A stretch of 64,000 nucleotides of DNA from Bradyrhizobium lablabi (GCF_900141755.1 NZ_LT670844.1:3348001-3412000), one strand, 5' to 3'; positions 9,099 through 18,648 are shown, counted from the first letter of the stretch. Numbers and translations: made by a program. The notes: a model not told the origin generated them from the letters alone.

Positions 9099-9710
9099 AT
9101 GACAACCGAAACCGACGACGAAGCGCGCCACAAGGCAAAGATGGCCAACCGCAAGGCGGTTCAGGATGCCGAGGTCGCCGGCAAGACGATCGAGAAAGGA
9201 TTGCTCATCGTCCACACCGGCAAAGGCAAGGGCAAATCGACGGCGGCTTTCGGTCTTCTGCTGCGCGCCATCGGACGAGGTTTTCAGTGCGGCGTGGTGC
9301 AGTTCGGCAAGGGAGCCTGGCAGACCGGCGAGCGCGCTGCGATCGAGCGTTTTGGCGATCAGGTCAAATGGTACACACTTGGTGAAGGTTTTACCTGGGA
9401 AACCCAGGATCGTGCCCGCGATGTCGCCGCCGCAGAGCGCGCCTGGGACCGGGCGACTGAACTGATGGAAGATCCCTCGATCCGATTGCTGATCCTCGAC
9501 GAGCTCAATATCTCCTTGCGCTACGATCATCTCGACCTCGGCCGGGTCCTTGCGGCGTTCGCGAGCCGGCGGGCTGACTTGCACGTCGTCGTCACCGGCC
9601 GCAATGCAAAACCCGAATTGATCGAGATAGCCGACCTCGTGACCGAGATGGTAGCCGTGAAGCACCACTTCGCGGCCGGTGTCAAAGCGCAGCAAGGCAT
9701 CGAGTTTTGA
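9099..9710 (+). CDS. cobO: Cob(I)yrinic acid a,c-diamide adenosyltransferase
   Basis: Transfers the 5'-deoxyadenosyl group of ATP to cob(I)yrinic acid a,c-diamide (BtuR/CobO/CobP family), making the Co-C bond. The 203-residue protein has the family P-loop [10 protein letters not shown] at residues 39-48, [10 protein letters not shown], and [16 protein letters not shown] as the Walker-B-like region. An AAGGAATTT stretch lies before the ATG, and the gene begins 20 bases after cobU. The stop overlaps the probable TTG start of cobQ. Confidence 0.95.
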   Translation: MTTETDDEARHKAKMANRKAVQDAEVAGKTIEKGLLIVHTGKGKGKSTAAFGLLLRAIGRGFQCGVVQFGKGAWQTGERAAIERFGDQVKWYTLGEGFTWETQDRARDVAAAERAWDRATELMEDPSIRLLILDELNISLRYDHLDLGRVLAAFASRRADLHVVVTGRNAKPELIEIADLVTEMVAVKHHFAAGVKAQQGIEF

Positions 9711-11197
9711 GCCCAGCCCGCGCGATCATGCTGCAGGGGACCGGCTCGGACGTCGGCAAGTCGCTGCTGGTTGCGGGATTGGCGCGGGCTTTCACCAATC
9801 GCGGCCTGCGAGTGAGGCCTTTCAAGCCACAGAACATGTCGAACAATGCCGCCGTTACCGCCGACGGCGGCGAGATCGGGCGCGCGCAGGCGCTGCAGGC
9901 GCGCGCGGCGCGCGTGCAACCAAGCGTGCACATGAACCCCGTGCTGCTGAAGCCGCAGAGCGAAACCGGCTCGCAGGTGGTCGTACAGGGCCGCGTCGTC
10001 GGCAATGCCAAAGGGCGCGAATATCAGGCGATGAAGCCCAAACTTCTCGGCGCTGTGCTTGAAAGTTTTGGCCATCTTGCGCGCGAGGCTGACCTCGTGC
10101 TGGTCGAAGGCGCGGGCTCGGCGTCGGAAGTGAACCTGAGGTCCGCCGACATCGCCAATATGGGCTTTGCTCGCGCGGCCGGCGTGCCGGTGGTCCTGAT
10201 CGGCGATATCGATCGGGGCGGCGTGATCGCCAGCCTCGTTGGCACCAAGGCCGTCATCGCTGCCGAGGACGCCGCGATGATCGCAGGCTTCATCGTCAAC
10301 AAATTTCGCGGCGATCCGTCTCTGTTCAGCGAAGGGATGGCCACCATCGCCCGACACACGGGCTGGCAACCGCTCGGTCTGGTGCCGTTTTTCGACTTGG
10401 CGCACAGGCTGCCGGCGGAAGACGCGCTCGGGCTTCAAACTGGCTCCTCGCGCGGCGATAGCGATCGCACCCTGATCGTGGTGCTGGCCTATCCCCGCAT
10501 CTCGAATTTTGATGATTTTGATCCGTTGCGCCTTGAGCCGGGCGTTAATGTTGTCTTCATCAGGCCTGGACAGCCCATTCCCGGCGGCGCCGCGCTGGTG
10601 GTGCTGCCGGGGTCCAAGGCCACGATTGCCGATCTCGCCGCGCTGCGCGAAACGGGATGGGACACTGACCTCAACGCGCACGTGCGCCGCGGCGGCTATG
10701 TGCTCGGTGTTTGCGGCGGCTATCAGATGCTCGGCGCGCATATTTCTGATCCGGACGGAATCGAGGGACCTGCCGGCGCCGTCGCGGGCCTTGGTTTGCT
10801 CGATGTCGAGACCGTGCTCGGGGGCGACAAGGTCCTCGTCGATATCGTTGGCACGAGTGCCGATGGGGCGGCGCCCTTCGAAGGATATGAGATGCACGTC
10901 GGACGCACGACCGGTACGGGGTGCGCGAAACCACTCTTGCAGTTTGCCGACGGACGAAAGGACGGAGCGGTCGACGGCTCCGGCCGCATCGCCGGTTGCT
11001 ACGTTCACGGGCTCTTTTCCGACGACCGGCAGCGCGACCACTGGCTGCGCCGCGTCGCAAACAAGCCCTCTGGACTCGCCTACGAAACCGACGTCGAGGA
11101 GACCCTCGACCGCCTTGCCGGCCACATCGAGCAACACATCGACTGCAACCGTCTACTTGATCTGGCCCGCGCACCCGATCTCAAGCAAACGCCGTAA
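9707..11197 (+). CDS. cobQ: Cobyric acid synthase, glutamine-hydrolysing
   Basis: Amidates carboxylates b, d, e and g of adenosylcobyrinic acid a,c-diamide. Domain 1 is a dethiobiotin-synthetase-like ATPase with GTGSDVGKS at residues 11-19; domain 2 is a class I glutamine amidotransferase-like domain with the nucleophile cysteine in [10 protein letters not shown] (about residue 335) and the histidine in YVHGLF (about 433). A TTG start at 9707 overlaps the cobO stop and gives the usual short lead before MLQGTGSD; the ATG at 9728 is the alternative. Its 3' end overlaps the convergent cbiB by 17 bases. Confidence 0.94.
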   Translation: MSPARAIMLQGTGSDVGKSLLVAGLARAFTNRGLRVRPFKPQNMSNNAAVTADGGEIGRAQALQARAARVQPSVHMNPVLLKPQSETGSQVVVQGRVVGNAKGREYQAMKPKLLGAVLESFGHLAREADLVLVEGAGSASEVNLRSADIANMGFARAAGVPVVLIGDIDRGGVIASLVGTKAVIAAEDAAMIAGFIVNKFRGDPSLFSEGMATIARHTGWQPLGLVPFFDLAHRLPAEDALGLQTGSSRGDSDRTLIVVLAYPRISNFDDFDPLRLEPGVNVVFIRPGQPIPGGAALVVLPGSKATIADLAALRETGWDTDLNAHVRRGGYVLGVCGGYQMLGAHISDPDGIEGPAGAVAGLGLLDVETVLGGDKVLVDIVGTSADGAAPFEGYEMHVGRTTGTGCAKPLLQFADGRKDGAVDGSGRIAGCYVHGLFSDDRQRDHWLRRVANKPSGLAYETDVEETLDRLAGHIEQHIDCNRLLDLARAPDLKQTP

Positions 11198-12155
11198 CCG
11201 CAGCCAATCCTGCAACGCATACGAATTGGATTGCGCATGCGAGCCGGTATTGCCTGAGAGCTGTGCGGATGTCCTGGACGCCGGCCGTCTCGCGGCCATC
11301 ACCAATCCAATGATCGTCAATCGTCGTTCCGTGATAGGCGCGCGGGCCGGCAAGCCTGAGACCTAGCGCGCCTGCCATTGCTGCCTCCGGCCATCCAGCA
11401 TTCGGCGAGCGGTGCCTATTTGCATCGCGCCACACGGCCATGATTGCACCGCGGGACGACAACCCGGATAATGGCGCCGAGGCCAGCAGCAGCCAAAATG
11501 CCGCGAGCCGCGAAGCCGGGAGGTTGACGAGATCGTCCACTCGCGCCGACGCCCAGCCAAAGGCGAGATAGCGCTCGGATTTATGGCCGATCATGCTGTC
11601 CGCCGTATTGACCGCCTTGTAGCCGCAAACTCCGGGCAATCCGGCGACAAGGAGCCAGAACAGCGGCGCTACGACGCCGTCGGAAAAATTTTCGGCGAGG
11701 CTTTCGATGGCAGCGCGGCTGACGCCCGCTACATCCAGGTTTTGCGTGTCGCGTCCGACAATCATCGACACCGCTTGACGCCCTGCCTCAATACCTTTCT
11801 GCTCCAGCGCATCGGCAACCGCCCGGACATGCGAATCGAGGCTGCGCTGGGCAAGCAGCGTGCTGGCCACCGCTCCCGAGATGAGCGTACTCGCGAAGCC
11901 TGGGAGCAAGTGTTGCGCGAGCAGGAAGATGACCGTCCCCGACAAACCGCTGACGCCAAGCAGTAAAACCAGTGTCGTAGAGCCAAACATCCGACGGCGT
12001 TCGAACGAGAACTCAGGACGGTTCCAGGCGCGCTCGCACCATGCTATCAGCGTCCCGATCCAGCTCACCGGATGGCCGATCCAGCGATAGAGGGTGTCCG
12101 GAAATCCAAAAGCTGCTTCGATTGCGAGCGCGGTGAAAGCGAGTTCGGCGAACAT
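11181..12155 (-). CDS. cbiB: Adenosylcobinamide-phosphate synthase
   Basis: Integral membrane enzyme (CbiB, CobD in Pseudomonas naming) that attaches aminopropanol phosphate to adenosylcobyric acid. The ATG at 12155 gives 324 residues with several hydrophobic segments; an open extension upstream of it lies antisense to the neighbouring gene and is rejected. Family signatures seen are [18 protein letters not shown] near the N-terminus, [16 protein letters not shown] and [14 protein letters not shown]. The start codon shares three-base overlap with the divergent threonine-phosphate decarboxylase start, and the 3' end overlaps cobQ convergently. Confidence 0.93.
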   Translation of the reverse strand: MFAELAFTALAIEAAFGFPDTLYRWIGHPVSWIGTLIAWCERAWNRPEFSFERRRMFGSTTLVLLLGVSGLSGTVIFLLAQHLLPGFASTLISGAVASTLLAQRSLDSHVRAVADALEQKGIEAGRQAVSMIVGRDTQNLDVAGVSRAAIESLAENFSDGVVAPLFWLLVAGLPGVCGYKAVNTADSMIGHKSERYLAFGWASARVDDLVNLPASRLAAFWLLLASAPLSGLSSRGAIMAVWRDANRHRSPNAGWPEAAMAGALGLRLAGPRAYHGTTIDDHWIGDGRETAGVQDIRTALRQYRLACAIQFVCVAGLAAVTAFA

Positions 12156-13206
12156 GCGTGATCCGGAACACCTGGGTAGTGTAAGTTCTCTGCCTATCAC
12201 GCAGCCCGCTGCCGCGGAACAGATCTCGCACGGCGGCAATCTGGATGCCGCGCGAAGAAGGTTTCCAGGCGCGCCGGAGCCATGGATCGATCTATCGACC
12301 GGCATCAATCCCGCCCCCTTCCCTATTCCCGATTTGCCGGCGGAAATCTGGTCGCGTCTGCCAATGCGCTCTGAAGAGGAGGAGCTGCTGGCCGCAGCAG
12401 CGATGAGGTATCGCGTTGCCGATCCCGGCATGATCGTCGCTGCACCGGGCACGCAGGCCTTGATCCAGCTTCTTCCCCGCTTCCTCCCGATGTCTTCGGT
12501 TGAGATCCTCGGGCCTACCTACGAGGAGCACGAGGCCTGCTGGATAAGACAAGGCCATCGCGTTTCGGTGGTAAGCGATCTCGACCGGAGCAACCGCGCC
12601 GATGTCGTCATCGTCGTCAATCCCAACAACCCGACTGGACGTGTCATTCCCTCGAGCGCGCTCCGTACCGTTGCGCAGGCGCTTGCGAAAAAGAACGGGC
12701 TGCTCGTCGTCGACGAAGCCTTTGTCGATGTGCTCCCCGAAACGGCGAGCGTTGTCTCAGACCTGCCGCCGGCCACGATCGTTCTGAGGTCGTTCGGGAA
12801 AACCTACGGATTGGCAGGCTTGCGCCTCGGTTTCGCGATAGCCGATACCTCGCTCGCAAGCCGCATCCGTGCCGAGCTTGGGCCTTGGGCCGTGTCAGGC
12901 CCCGCGCTCCGGATCGGCAAGGCGGCGCTTTGCAATCCGCACTGGCTTGCCGCAACGACCACCCGTCTTCAGTCCGATCAGCAGCGGTTGGATGCCATGC
13001 TGGAAGCTGCGGGTTTTGCCGTGCTCGGCGGAACGCCGCTTTTTCGCCTCGCCCGCCATTTCGAGGCTGTGAAAATCGTCGAGCATTTGGGACGCCACGG
13101 CGTTCACGTTCGCGCCTTCTCGCACGAGCCACAGTGGCTGCGATTTGGTCTGCCTGGCGGCGAGGCGGCGTGGAACCGCCTTTCTACCGCATTGTTGGGC
13201 GCGTGA
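12154..13206 (+). CDS. cobD: Threonine-phosphate decarboxylase
   Basis: PLP enzyme (CobC in Pseudomonas naming) that decarboxylates L-threonine O-3-phosphate to aminopropanol phosphate, the substrate of the adjacent cbiB. The 350-residue protein is a fold-type I aminotransferase: ISHGGNLDAARRRFP and WIDLSTGINP at the N-terminus, VVNPNNPTGR, VVDEAFVD and the PLP lysine in RSFGKTYGLAGLRLGF (about residue 216). Length and these motifs match family members. The ATG at 12154 overlaps the cbiB ATG on the other strand (CATG). It ends 12 bases before the convergent cobS. Confidence 0.92.
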   Translation: MRDPEHLGSVSSLPITQPAAAEQISHGGNLDAARRRFPGAPEPWIDLSTGINPAPFPIPDLPAEIWSRLPMRSEEEELLAAAAMRYRVADPGMIVAAPGTQALIQLLPRFLPMSSVEILGPTYEEHEACWIRQGHRVSVVSDLDRSNRADVVIVVNPNNPTGRVIPSSALRTVAQALAKKNGLLVVDEAFVDVLPETASVVSDLPPATIVLRSFGKTYGLAGLRLGFAIADTSLASRIRAELGPWAVSGPALRIGKAALCNPHWLAATTTRLQSDQQRLDAMLEAAGFAVLGGTPLFRLARHFEAVKIVEHLGRHGVHVRAFSHEPQWLRFGLPGGEAAWNRLSTALLGA

Positions 13207-13218
13207 CGGTTGCGAGTT

Positions 13219-13944
13219 TCACACCTTGCCGAGCACAAGCGCCAGCAGCAGCAAGCTCTCGGTAACCTCAACGCTCGCACCAAGACAGTCACCATTGATA
13301 CCACCGAGCCGCCAGCGCCAGAACAGGCTCCCAAGCGGTATGACCACGAGCGCCGCAATCAGTGGAGGGGCAGCCCAGGCGCTTGCGCCGACCAGGACCA
13401 CGCTCCACGCCGCGATCATCGACCAGCGGATATCCGAAGAGAATTTTTCGGCAAGGCCCGACTTCAGGGTCGGGACGGTATGGCTCCATACAAGCGCGCC
13501 GAAGCGGGCCCAGGCCGGAATGAGGATGAGTGCCCAAGGCGACGCGGTCGCGGCGACTGAAGCCAGCAGCACCAACTTGCTTGCAATCTGCAGGGTGATG
13601 GCCATGACGGCGAAACCGCCGGCGTGGGGATCGTCCAAGACTTCAAGAAACCGCTCGCGATTTCGATGCGAGGCGCCAAAGGCATCAGCGACGTCGCCGA
13701 GGCCATCAAGGTGCAATCCTCCCGTGATCCAGACCCAGATGATGACCGCGGCGAGCGCGCCGACCCAGGGATCGACCGGCCTCAGACCCCAAATCGGAAG
13801 CGCGACGGCCGCACCGATCATGACGCCGACAAACGGGAAGAAGACGGCGGATTGGCTCAGGTCTTGCGGCTTTAGATCAGTGATCCCCGGCGTCGGAAGC
13901 CGTGTCAGAAACTGGACGGCGACAATCAATCCGCGCGGGATCAT
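13219..13944 (-). CDS. cobS: Adenosylcobinamide-GDP ribazoletransferase
   Basis: Membrane-embedded cobalamin(-5'-phosphate) synthase (CobV in Pseudomonas naming) that joins adenosylcobinamide-GDP with alpha-ribazole. With the ATG at 13944 it has 241 residues, starting MIPRGLIVAVQFLTRLPTP, with the family Asp-rich motif HLDGLGDVADAFGA and multiple hydrophobic helices. Its ATG overlaps the phosphatase gene stop (ATGA), making cobT-phosphatase-cobS one unit that performs lower-ligand activation, attachment and dephosphorylation. Confidence 0.92.
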   Translation of the reverse strand: MIPRGLIVAVQFLTRLPTPGITDLKPQDLSQSAVFFPFVGVMIGAAVALPIWGLRPVDPWVGALAAVIIWVWITGGLHLDGLGDVADAFGASHRNRERFLEVLDDPHAGGFAVMAITLQIASKLVLLASVAATASPWALILIPAWARFGALVWSHTVPTLKSGLAEKFSSDIRWSMIAAWSVVLVGASAWAAPPLIAALVVIPLGSLFWRWRLGGINGDCLGASVEVTESLLLLALVLGKV

Positions 13945-14537
13945 GGCTGGCTGATCTCGACAATCTCGCCCCAAAGCCGTGCATCGGCAACTGCGAGATT
14001 TAGACGAATGCGCGTGCCAAATCCGATGCGCAGTGCCCACAGGCAATCGATTGGCAGCCCACAAGCCTGATGCAGCGCCGCGCGCATTGGTCCTGCGTGG
14101 GTCACGACGAGTACGGGTCCGGGGCTTGCGGGATCGACGAGGCGGCTCAACGCGCGAGCAATTCGTGCGTCAAAACTAGCCCAGGATTCTCCACCCGGAG
14201 GCGGGTTGGCTCGGGGATCGCGATAGAACGCGGCGAGCGCCGCGCGCATCGCCGGTTCTGCTTCGAGTTCAGACTTCAAACGACCATCCCATACGCCGAA
14301 ATCCAGCTCGGCCCAATCATCGTCGATCATCAGAGCCAGATTTCGGGACCTTGCAAGCCTTTCAGCTGCCTCTCGCGCCCGCAATAGCGGCGAGGTTACG
14401 ATGGTTGGCCAGCTCTGATGTTCTGTCTGGGAGCTAAATTGAGTCCAGCCTTCCGCCGCAAGGACGCGATCGGTTCTGCCGTCAAGATGTCCTTCCCGGC
14501 CCGTCGCGCCGTGACGGAGGAGATCGACCAACATCAC
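13941..14537 (-). CDS. Histidine phosphatase, probable alpha-ribazole phosphatase
   Basis: Phosphoglycerate-mutase-type phosphatase of 198 residues with the RHG phospho-histidine motif at residues 8-10 (LLRHGATGREGHLDGRTD) and the second histidine in VLVVTHAGPMRAAL. In Salmonella the corresponding enzyme (CobC) removes the 5'-phosphate of alpha-ribazole phosphate or cobalamin phosphate. The function here is inferred from its place between cobT and cobS, with 4-base overlaps on both sides. No symbol is given because cobC names two different enzymes in this pathway. Confidence 0.85.
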   Translation of the reverse strand: MMLVDLLRHGATGREGHLDGRTDRVLAAEGWTQFSSQTEHQSWPTIVTSPLLRAREAAERLARSRNLALMIDDDWAELDFGVWDGRLKSELEAEPAMRAALAAFYRDPRANPPPGGESWASFDARIARALSRLVDPASPGPVLVVTHAGPMRAALHQACGLPIDCLWALRIGFGTRIRLNLAVADARLWGEIVEISQP

Positions 14538-15589
14538 GGGATGCGCCCGGAGACAGCTGCTTCATCAAATGTTGCCATGCCGTTATGAAGGGCACAAGCG
14601 AGACGCAAAACGGGTAGCGCCAGCGCCGCGCCCGACCCCTCTCCGAGCCGCAGCCCGAGATCTAAGATCGGTCGAGCATCCATTTCTTCGAGCATCAACT
14701 GATGGCCGCGCTCCGCCGAACGGTGCGAGAAGATCAGCCATGGACGGCACGACGGATTGATGCGAACCGCCGCGAGCGCCGCAACGGATACGATGAAGCC
14801 ATCGATCAGCACCGGCACCCGGTTTTGCGCCGACGCGACGATGGCGCCCGTCAGTGCGGCAATCTCCAGCCCTCCGACAGCCGAAAACACATCCTCGACT
14901 TTGCTGCCGGACCCTTCAATCCCGTGAAACGCCAGAGCTTGCTTGATCACAATCACCTTGCGCTCCCGACCGGCGTCATCAAGGCCAGTGCCGTTGCCGA
15001 CGACGAGTTCCGGCCGCCGGCCGGTGAGCGCGCAGGCGATCGCGGCAGCAGACGTCGTGTTTCCAATCCCCATCTCTCCGAGAATGACCAGATCGGCTCC
15101 TTCGGCGATCACCTGACGCAGCGCTCGCCGCCCGCATCCGAGAGCCTGAACCACCTCCGGTGGAGTCAACGCGGCCTCCTCACCGAAATCGCGCGTGCCC
15201 CGTCGCGGCTTGTCCGTCAACACACCGGGGACAGGCTGTTCCGACAAAGTACCGGCGTCCACAACCAACAGCGGCACGCCGAGTTCACGAGCGAGCACGC
15301 TTATTGCCGCCCCGCCACTCGCGAAATTGTACAACATCTGAACGGTGACATCCGACGGGTAGGCAGATACGCCCCTGGCCGCGACACCGTGGTCGCCGGC
15401 AAAGATGATGATCGGCGCCCGCAGCGCCCGCGGACGATCCGTTCCTTGCAGCGCCGCAAGATCAATAGCCAACCGCTCCAGATGACCAAGCGAGCCCGCT
15501 GGCTTTGTCAGATTGGCTTGCCTTTGCCGGGCAAGCTTTGCATGCGTTTCCGATGGCACCGGACAGTTGCCGCCGATCCAATCCGCCAT
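14534..15589 (-). CDS. cobT: Nicotinate-nucleotide-dimethylbenzimidazole phosphoribosyltransferase
   Basis: Makes alpha-ribazole phosphate from 5,6-dimethylbenzimidazole and nicotinate mononucleotide (CobU in Pseudomonas naming). The ATG at 15589 gives 351 residues, the usual length, beginning MADWIGGNCPVPSETHAK. Family motifs are FAGDHGVAARGVSAYPSDVT, GEMGIGNTTSAAAI and the late GLRLGEGSGAALALPVLRLA, whose glutamate corresponds to the catalytic base. Last conserved gene before the island; I saw no cobalamin riboswitch in its upstream region. Confidence 0.94.
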   Translation of the reverse strand: MADWIGGNCPVPSETHAKLARQRQANLTKPAGSLGHLERLAIDLAALQGTDRPRALRAPIIIFAGDHGVAARGVSAYPSDVTVQMLYNFASGGAAISVLARELGVPLLVVDAGTLSEQPVPGVLTDKPRRGTRDFGEEAALTPPEVVQALGCGRRALRQVIAEGADLVILGEMGIGNTTSAAAIACALTGRRPELVVGNGTGLDDAGRERKVIVIKQALAFHGIEGSGSKVEDVFSAVGGLEIAALTGAIVASAQNRVPVLIDGFIVSVAALAAVRINPSCRPWLIFSHRSAERGHQLMLEEMDARPILDLGLRLGEGSGAALALPVLRLACALHNGMATFDEAAVSGRIP

Positions 15590-15899
15590 ACCCAACCCTT
15601 TTTGAGCTTTTGATCGACGGCATGAATGCCATGACAAATCACGCTTGGCAAAGCCGAACTAGCGCGAAGGTCAGACGGTCATCATCAATTGCCGCCGAGT
15701 CAAGAATGAACCCTCTGTTGGCTTGCCGGGCGCAAGGCAGCAATGGCCAAGGCCCGACCCAGTTCACTATCCATCACGCGGATCGGGGACATCCGAGATT
15801 GCGGATTCCGCGATTAGAGCCCACGGATAAGACGGTACGCCGATTCACGATTTGCCGGGCGAGCTCACGCGTCTCCTAACATCCGTCCGCCACTGGCCG
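15590..15899 (+). other. Gene-poor stretch at left edge of island
   Basis: About 310 bases between the cobT start and recognisable recombinase remnant sequence. No convincing gene, RNA or riboswitch was seen. It should hold the cobT promoter on the minus strand and the left junction of the island, neither of which I could place exactly. Confidence 0.4.
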
Positions 15900-16306
15900 G
15901 AATGCAAGGGCCGTCACATCCCTGCTGCGACTTTGGACGACATCTTCCTAATCAATTTAAAGCAGCACGTCTTGGCGTCTGATCGGATTGCCGACCTCCT
16001 AAGCTCACTGACGGAACGTCAGGCTGCGAAGAGCGAGTCCACCGATCGAAGGCTTCTCACGCTGCAGCGGGAGGTGGGCGATACCGAGGATCGTCTCAAG
16101 CGGCTCTACCGCTCCATTAAGGACGGCATCGTTGAGCTCGACGACATCCTGCGGGAACGCACCGCCACCCTGAAATCCGAGCGGGAACGTGCCAAGGCCG
16201 CACTCGATCGCGCCCGCGCCCAATGCGGCACCGTCGCGGCTATAGCAAATGGCGCGCCACTCAGGATAAAACTGCGAACTCTTACACCATTGAAATCCCA
16301 ATATAA
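15900..16306 (+). pseudogene. Serine-recombinase C-terminal remnant
   Basis: The plus-strand frame from about 15900 encodes CKGRHIPAATLDD followed by a coiled coil with TEDRLKRLYRSIKDGIVELDD. This aligns by eye with CKGQTVPMEKLDS and AEAKLKRLYDAIENGIADVSD of the intact recombinase at 24,193-25,827, including the order and spacing of both blocks. The catalytic domain, recombinase domain and zinc ribbon are gone. Part of the region after the coiled coil is also deleted, and the original C-terminal tail reappears in another frame as KWRATQDKTANSY ending in a stop at 16306. It is therefore a decayed recombinase that once inserted at or near this point. Confidence 0.75.
16247..16306 (+). repeat. 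Recombinase-tail / attachment-like repeat, left copy
   Basis: Sixty bases that translate as KWRATQDKTANSYTIEIPI and stop. The right copy at 18869-18928 translates as KWRAIQNKTTNSYVIEIET and stop, with DNA identity clear over GGCGCGCCA and ATAAAACT.CGAACTCTTA. The first dozen bases (AARTGGCGCGCC) also match the end of the intact recombinase gene where it enters tRNA-Arg. Read as the 3' end of a recombinase gene that doubles as an attachment site (inference). Confidence 0.65.
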
Positions 16307-16479
16307 TTTTTCTGGAGCGCACGATTGCCTGACCTCGCCAGCCTGATACTTCGGACCAGCGCGGGCGCTACAAAAAAACCCGTTGATTTTCGTCCGAGCG
16401 ATCCAGTTCCGGGTCGAAGCGATAGCGCGCGCTTGCTAGACTGCGGCGGGTCGCGCTCAATGCGGCCGCCAATGATCTC

Positions 16480-17910
16480 ATGACGAGCGGGAATATGGCC
16501 AGCAAGCATTTGCTCGCGGGGTTGATAAAATGGTCGACGCGCGACCAATGGGGCGATCGGTTCGAGCAGATCCTTGAAGACCATCTGCTGCCCACCTGCG
16601 AGGAAACCGGCCTTGATATCGACGATATCGTCGCAACCGTCGGCGAAGATTTGTTCATGAGCACGGTGTGGGCCTGCGCCTTCGAGGATTTCCTGACCCG
16701 TGAATTCGGCGACGGCGGCAACGCTATCGACGACTATCTGAAACGCCGCGGCTGGAAGGAGACGGCGTCGGTTCGCGCCTACATGGCCGCGCTGCGAAAC
16801 TCGACCATGAGCCTCTATGAGGTGAGCGATATCGTCCGCGGCACCTCGTTTCGGGCGCGCGACCTTATCCGTGGCGGCGAGCCGGTGCTGATCAGCGAGC
16901 GGAGCGCGACCCGCACCCTCAAACCGTGGGACCGCATTGCCGCGCGCGTCGTCCGGGTGGGATCGCAAATGCAGATCGGCGGCGGCGGGCTGGCGTTTGA
17001 TCACGACACATCGGAAGCGTTCATCGAAGCCTTGCGCGGATTCGAGACGCTCAGCAGCGAGGAAAAGCGGGAGCTCGCGAAAGCGAGCGGACAGGACCTC
17101 GACGAAACGACGGTCGTCGACCTTCCTCCGACGGAGAGGTTGCGCGCGATAAGTCCCATGTTCACAACCTTTTGGCTCCTGGACCTGATTGATCGAGCCG
17201 AAGCACCGGAAATTCCCGATTTACGCAACGTCGAAGGGGACGAACTGGTCCTGTGCGAGGTGCGCTATCCGCTCGCAGCCGGCACGACGATCGACGACAT
17301 CCAGGCGCTCCTGGAGGCACGTCCCGAGTTTCGCCCAGCCACCGCGACGTCATGGAACTGGGTAAGCCTGGGAAAGCCGGCTGCGGCATCATCGAATGAC
17401 AGCGAACATTTGCAGGAATCGCTGAGCTTCGAAACGAGGCTCGAGGATAGCGCGCTTGTGCTTGGCAATGTGGAGTTGGAAGACAAGGCCTTGGTGCTCG
17501 CTGTCAACTCCCGGATGCGTTCCGACCTTGGACGCGCGCTGCTGTCCGAGATACTCGGGGCACGCATCGGGCAACCTTCGGTCAAGACAGAATCTGTCGA
17601 GCAAATCCTCGCATCACACGATGGAGCCATGCCCCAACAGCTCGACATCCCCGAAGACGAGCGTTGCGCCATCATCCATGATCACATGGACCGGCACTAC
17701 CGTGACGCGCTCGATCGACCAATTCCCGTGCTTGGAGGCGAGTCGCCGCGCGCCGCGGTCAGAACGGACAGCGGACGGATCAAGGTCGCCGACTGGCTCA
17801 AAATGATCGAGAACCGGACGGCGAAGTCCGCCGACCCCGATAGCGCGATGGCAAATTACAGCTTCGGCTGGCTATGGACGGAATTGGGCATCAACGAACT
17901 GAGGCGGTGA
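16480..17910 (+). CDS. Uncharacterised 476-residue protein of island cassette
   Basis: I do not recognise this protein by family. It is acidic, soluble-looking, without signal peptide or membrane segments. The middle third (about residues 150-190) has PWDRIAARVVRVGSQMQIGGGG, and the C-terminal ~90 residues (MDRHYRDALDRPIPVLGGESPRAAV.., GRIKVADWLKMIEN) resemble a short tail PxPxLGGxSPRxAVxTxxGRxKV that I associate with proteins carrying SEC-C or related small domains; that likeness is from memory and weak. It sits alone on the plus strand between the two recombinase-tail repeats and faces a truncated gene convergently. The ATG at 16480 is the first in frame after the stop at 16423; no strong ribosome site decides between it and the ATG at 16495. 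Confidence 0.6.
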   Translation: MTSGNMASKHLLAGLIKWSTRDQWGDRFEQILEDHLLPTCEETGLDIDDIVATVGEDLFMSTVWACAFEDFLTREFGDGGNAIDDYLKRRGWKETASVRAYMAALRNSTMSLYEVSDIVRGTSFRARDLIRGGEPVLISERSATRTLKPWDRIAARVVRVGSQMQIGGGGLAFDHDTSEAFIEALRGFETLSSEEKRELAKASGQDLDETTVVDLPPTERLRAISPMFTTFWLLDLIDRAEAPEIPDLRNVEGDELVLCEVRYPLAAGTTIDDIQALLEARPEFRPATATSWNWVSLGKPAAASSNDSEHLQESLSFETRLEDSALVLGNVELEDKALVLAVNSRMRSDLGRALLSEILGARIGQPSVKTESVEQILASHDGAMPQQLDIPEDERCAIIHDHMDRHYRDALDRPIPVLGGESPRAAVRTDSGRIKVADWLKMIENRTAKSADPDSAMANYSFGWLWTELGINELRR

Positions 17911-17937
17911 ATGAAGTGAGCAGACGAGCTAGAATCG

Positions 17938-18648
17938 TCATGGCGTCTCACGATCTCGCTGCGCATCTGCCAAGGACTGCGGCTCGACCAGCAGACCTTG
18001 TCGTTCGTAACGGCGACGGGTCCTGCTGAAGCGCACGACGACAGCATGTCGGGTGCTTTTCGCCTTGGCGCGCCGCGTGAGCAAGGCATCGCCCGCCGGC
18101 AGATACTCGAGATCATCGAGGCCAACGCAGCGCAGGCACGCAGGGCCTGGAGTCTCCATCATCAACAGATCCCCGGTGTCGCCGCACCGATGGCATATCC
18201 ACTCCGTGTTCAACGGCTGGACCACCACCAGTTCCGGGGCGCGGCTTGCCCTTTCCGCCAGGCGCTCGCGTTTCTTCTCGGAAAGCTCGGGCGAGACCCA
18301 ATGTGTCCGATATGACGCCTCGATCGCAGGATTTCCGCTTCGGCTGAAGCGCGGCGTCTGGCGCCGCGGCGTACGATCGACATATACCGTCTCGCTTGCG
18401 GACAATCCTCCGGCGGTCGCCCAAGCGCGGAATAGCCGCATGGCTTCCGAGATGCGCGAGGGATCGGTCTGGATCGCCTCCTCCAGGCAATCGATCTGCC
18501 CGCGGCGCCAGCGCTCGACCGCTCCAGAGTCAAGCCATCCGATCCCGACGAGGATGTCGATGGCGCTCACAAAGTGCCGGGCCGCAAGTGCCGCTTCAGC
18601 CGCTTTGGCGACACGATCAGCAAGTGGAACGCGATTCTTCCGGCTCAT
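17938..18648 (-). pseudogene. DUF2293-type protein, 3' truncated
   Basis: A 236-codon frame from the ATG at 18648 (MSRKNRVPLADRVAKAAEAAL). Residues ~150-236 contain a CxxC zinc-finger-like block (WICHRCGDTGDLLMMETPGP, then CLRCVGLDDLEYLPAGDALL) and TRRAKAKSTRHAVVVRFSR, the N-terminal and middle part typical of proteins that end in a DUF2293 domain. The frame stops at DAQRDRETP just where an Ala/Arg/Glu-rich linker and the DUF2293 domain would be expected. The DNA beyond is the 3' end of the convergent 476-codon gene, so the tail is missing rather than merely frameshifted. Function unknown; identification is from recalled family features. Confidence 0.55.

Noticed and set aside
9527..11137. 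A 536-codon open frame on the minus strand across cobO/cobQ.
   Set aside because: It is antisense to clear cobO and cobQ motifs, has no recognisable domain, and is expected in GC-rich DNA where the opposite strand of a gene often stays open.
11181..12452. A 423-codon version of cbiB starting at 12452.
   Set aside because: The extra 99 codons are antisense to the decarboxylase gene and lack family similarity; the start at 12155 gives the normal 324 residues.
15590..15899. A second cobalamin riboswitch upstream of cobT.
   Set aside because: No B12 box or aptamer core was found on the minus strand of this stretch.
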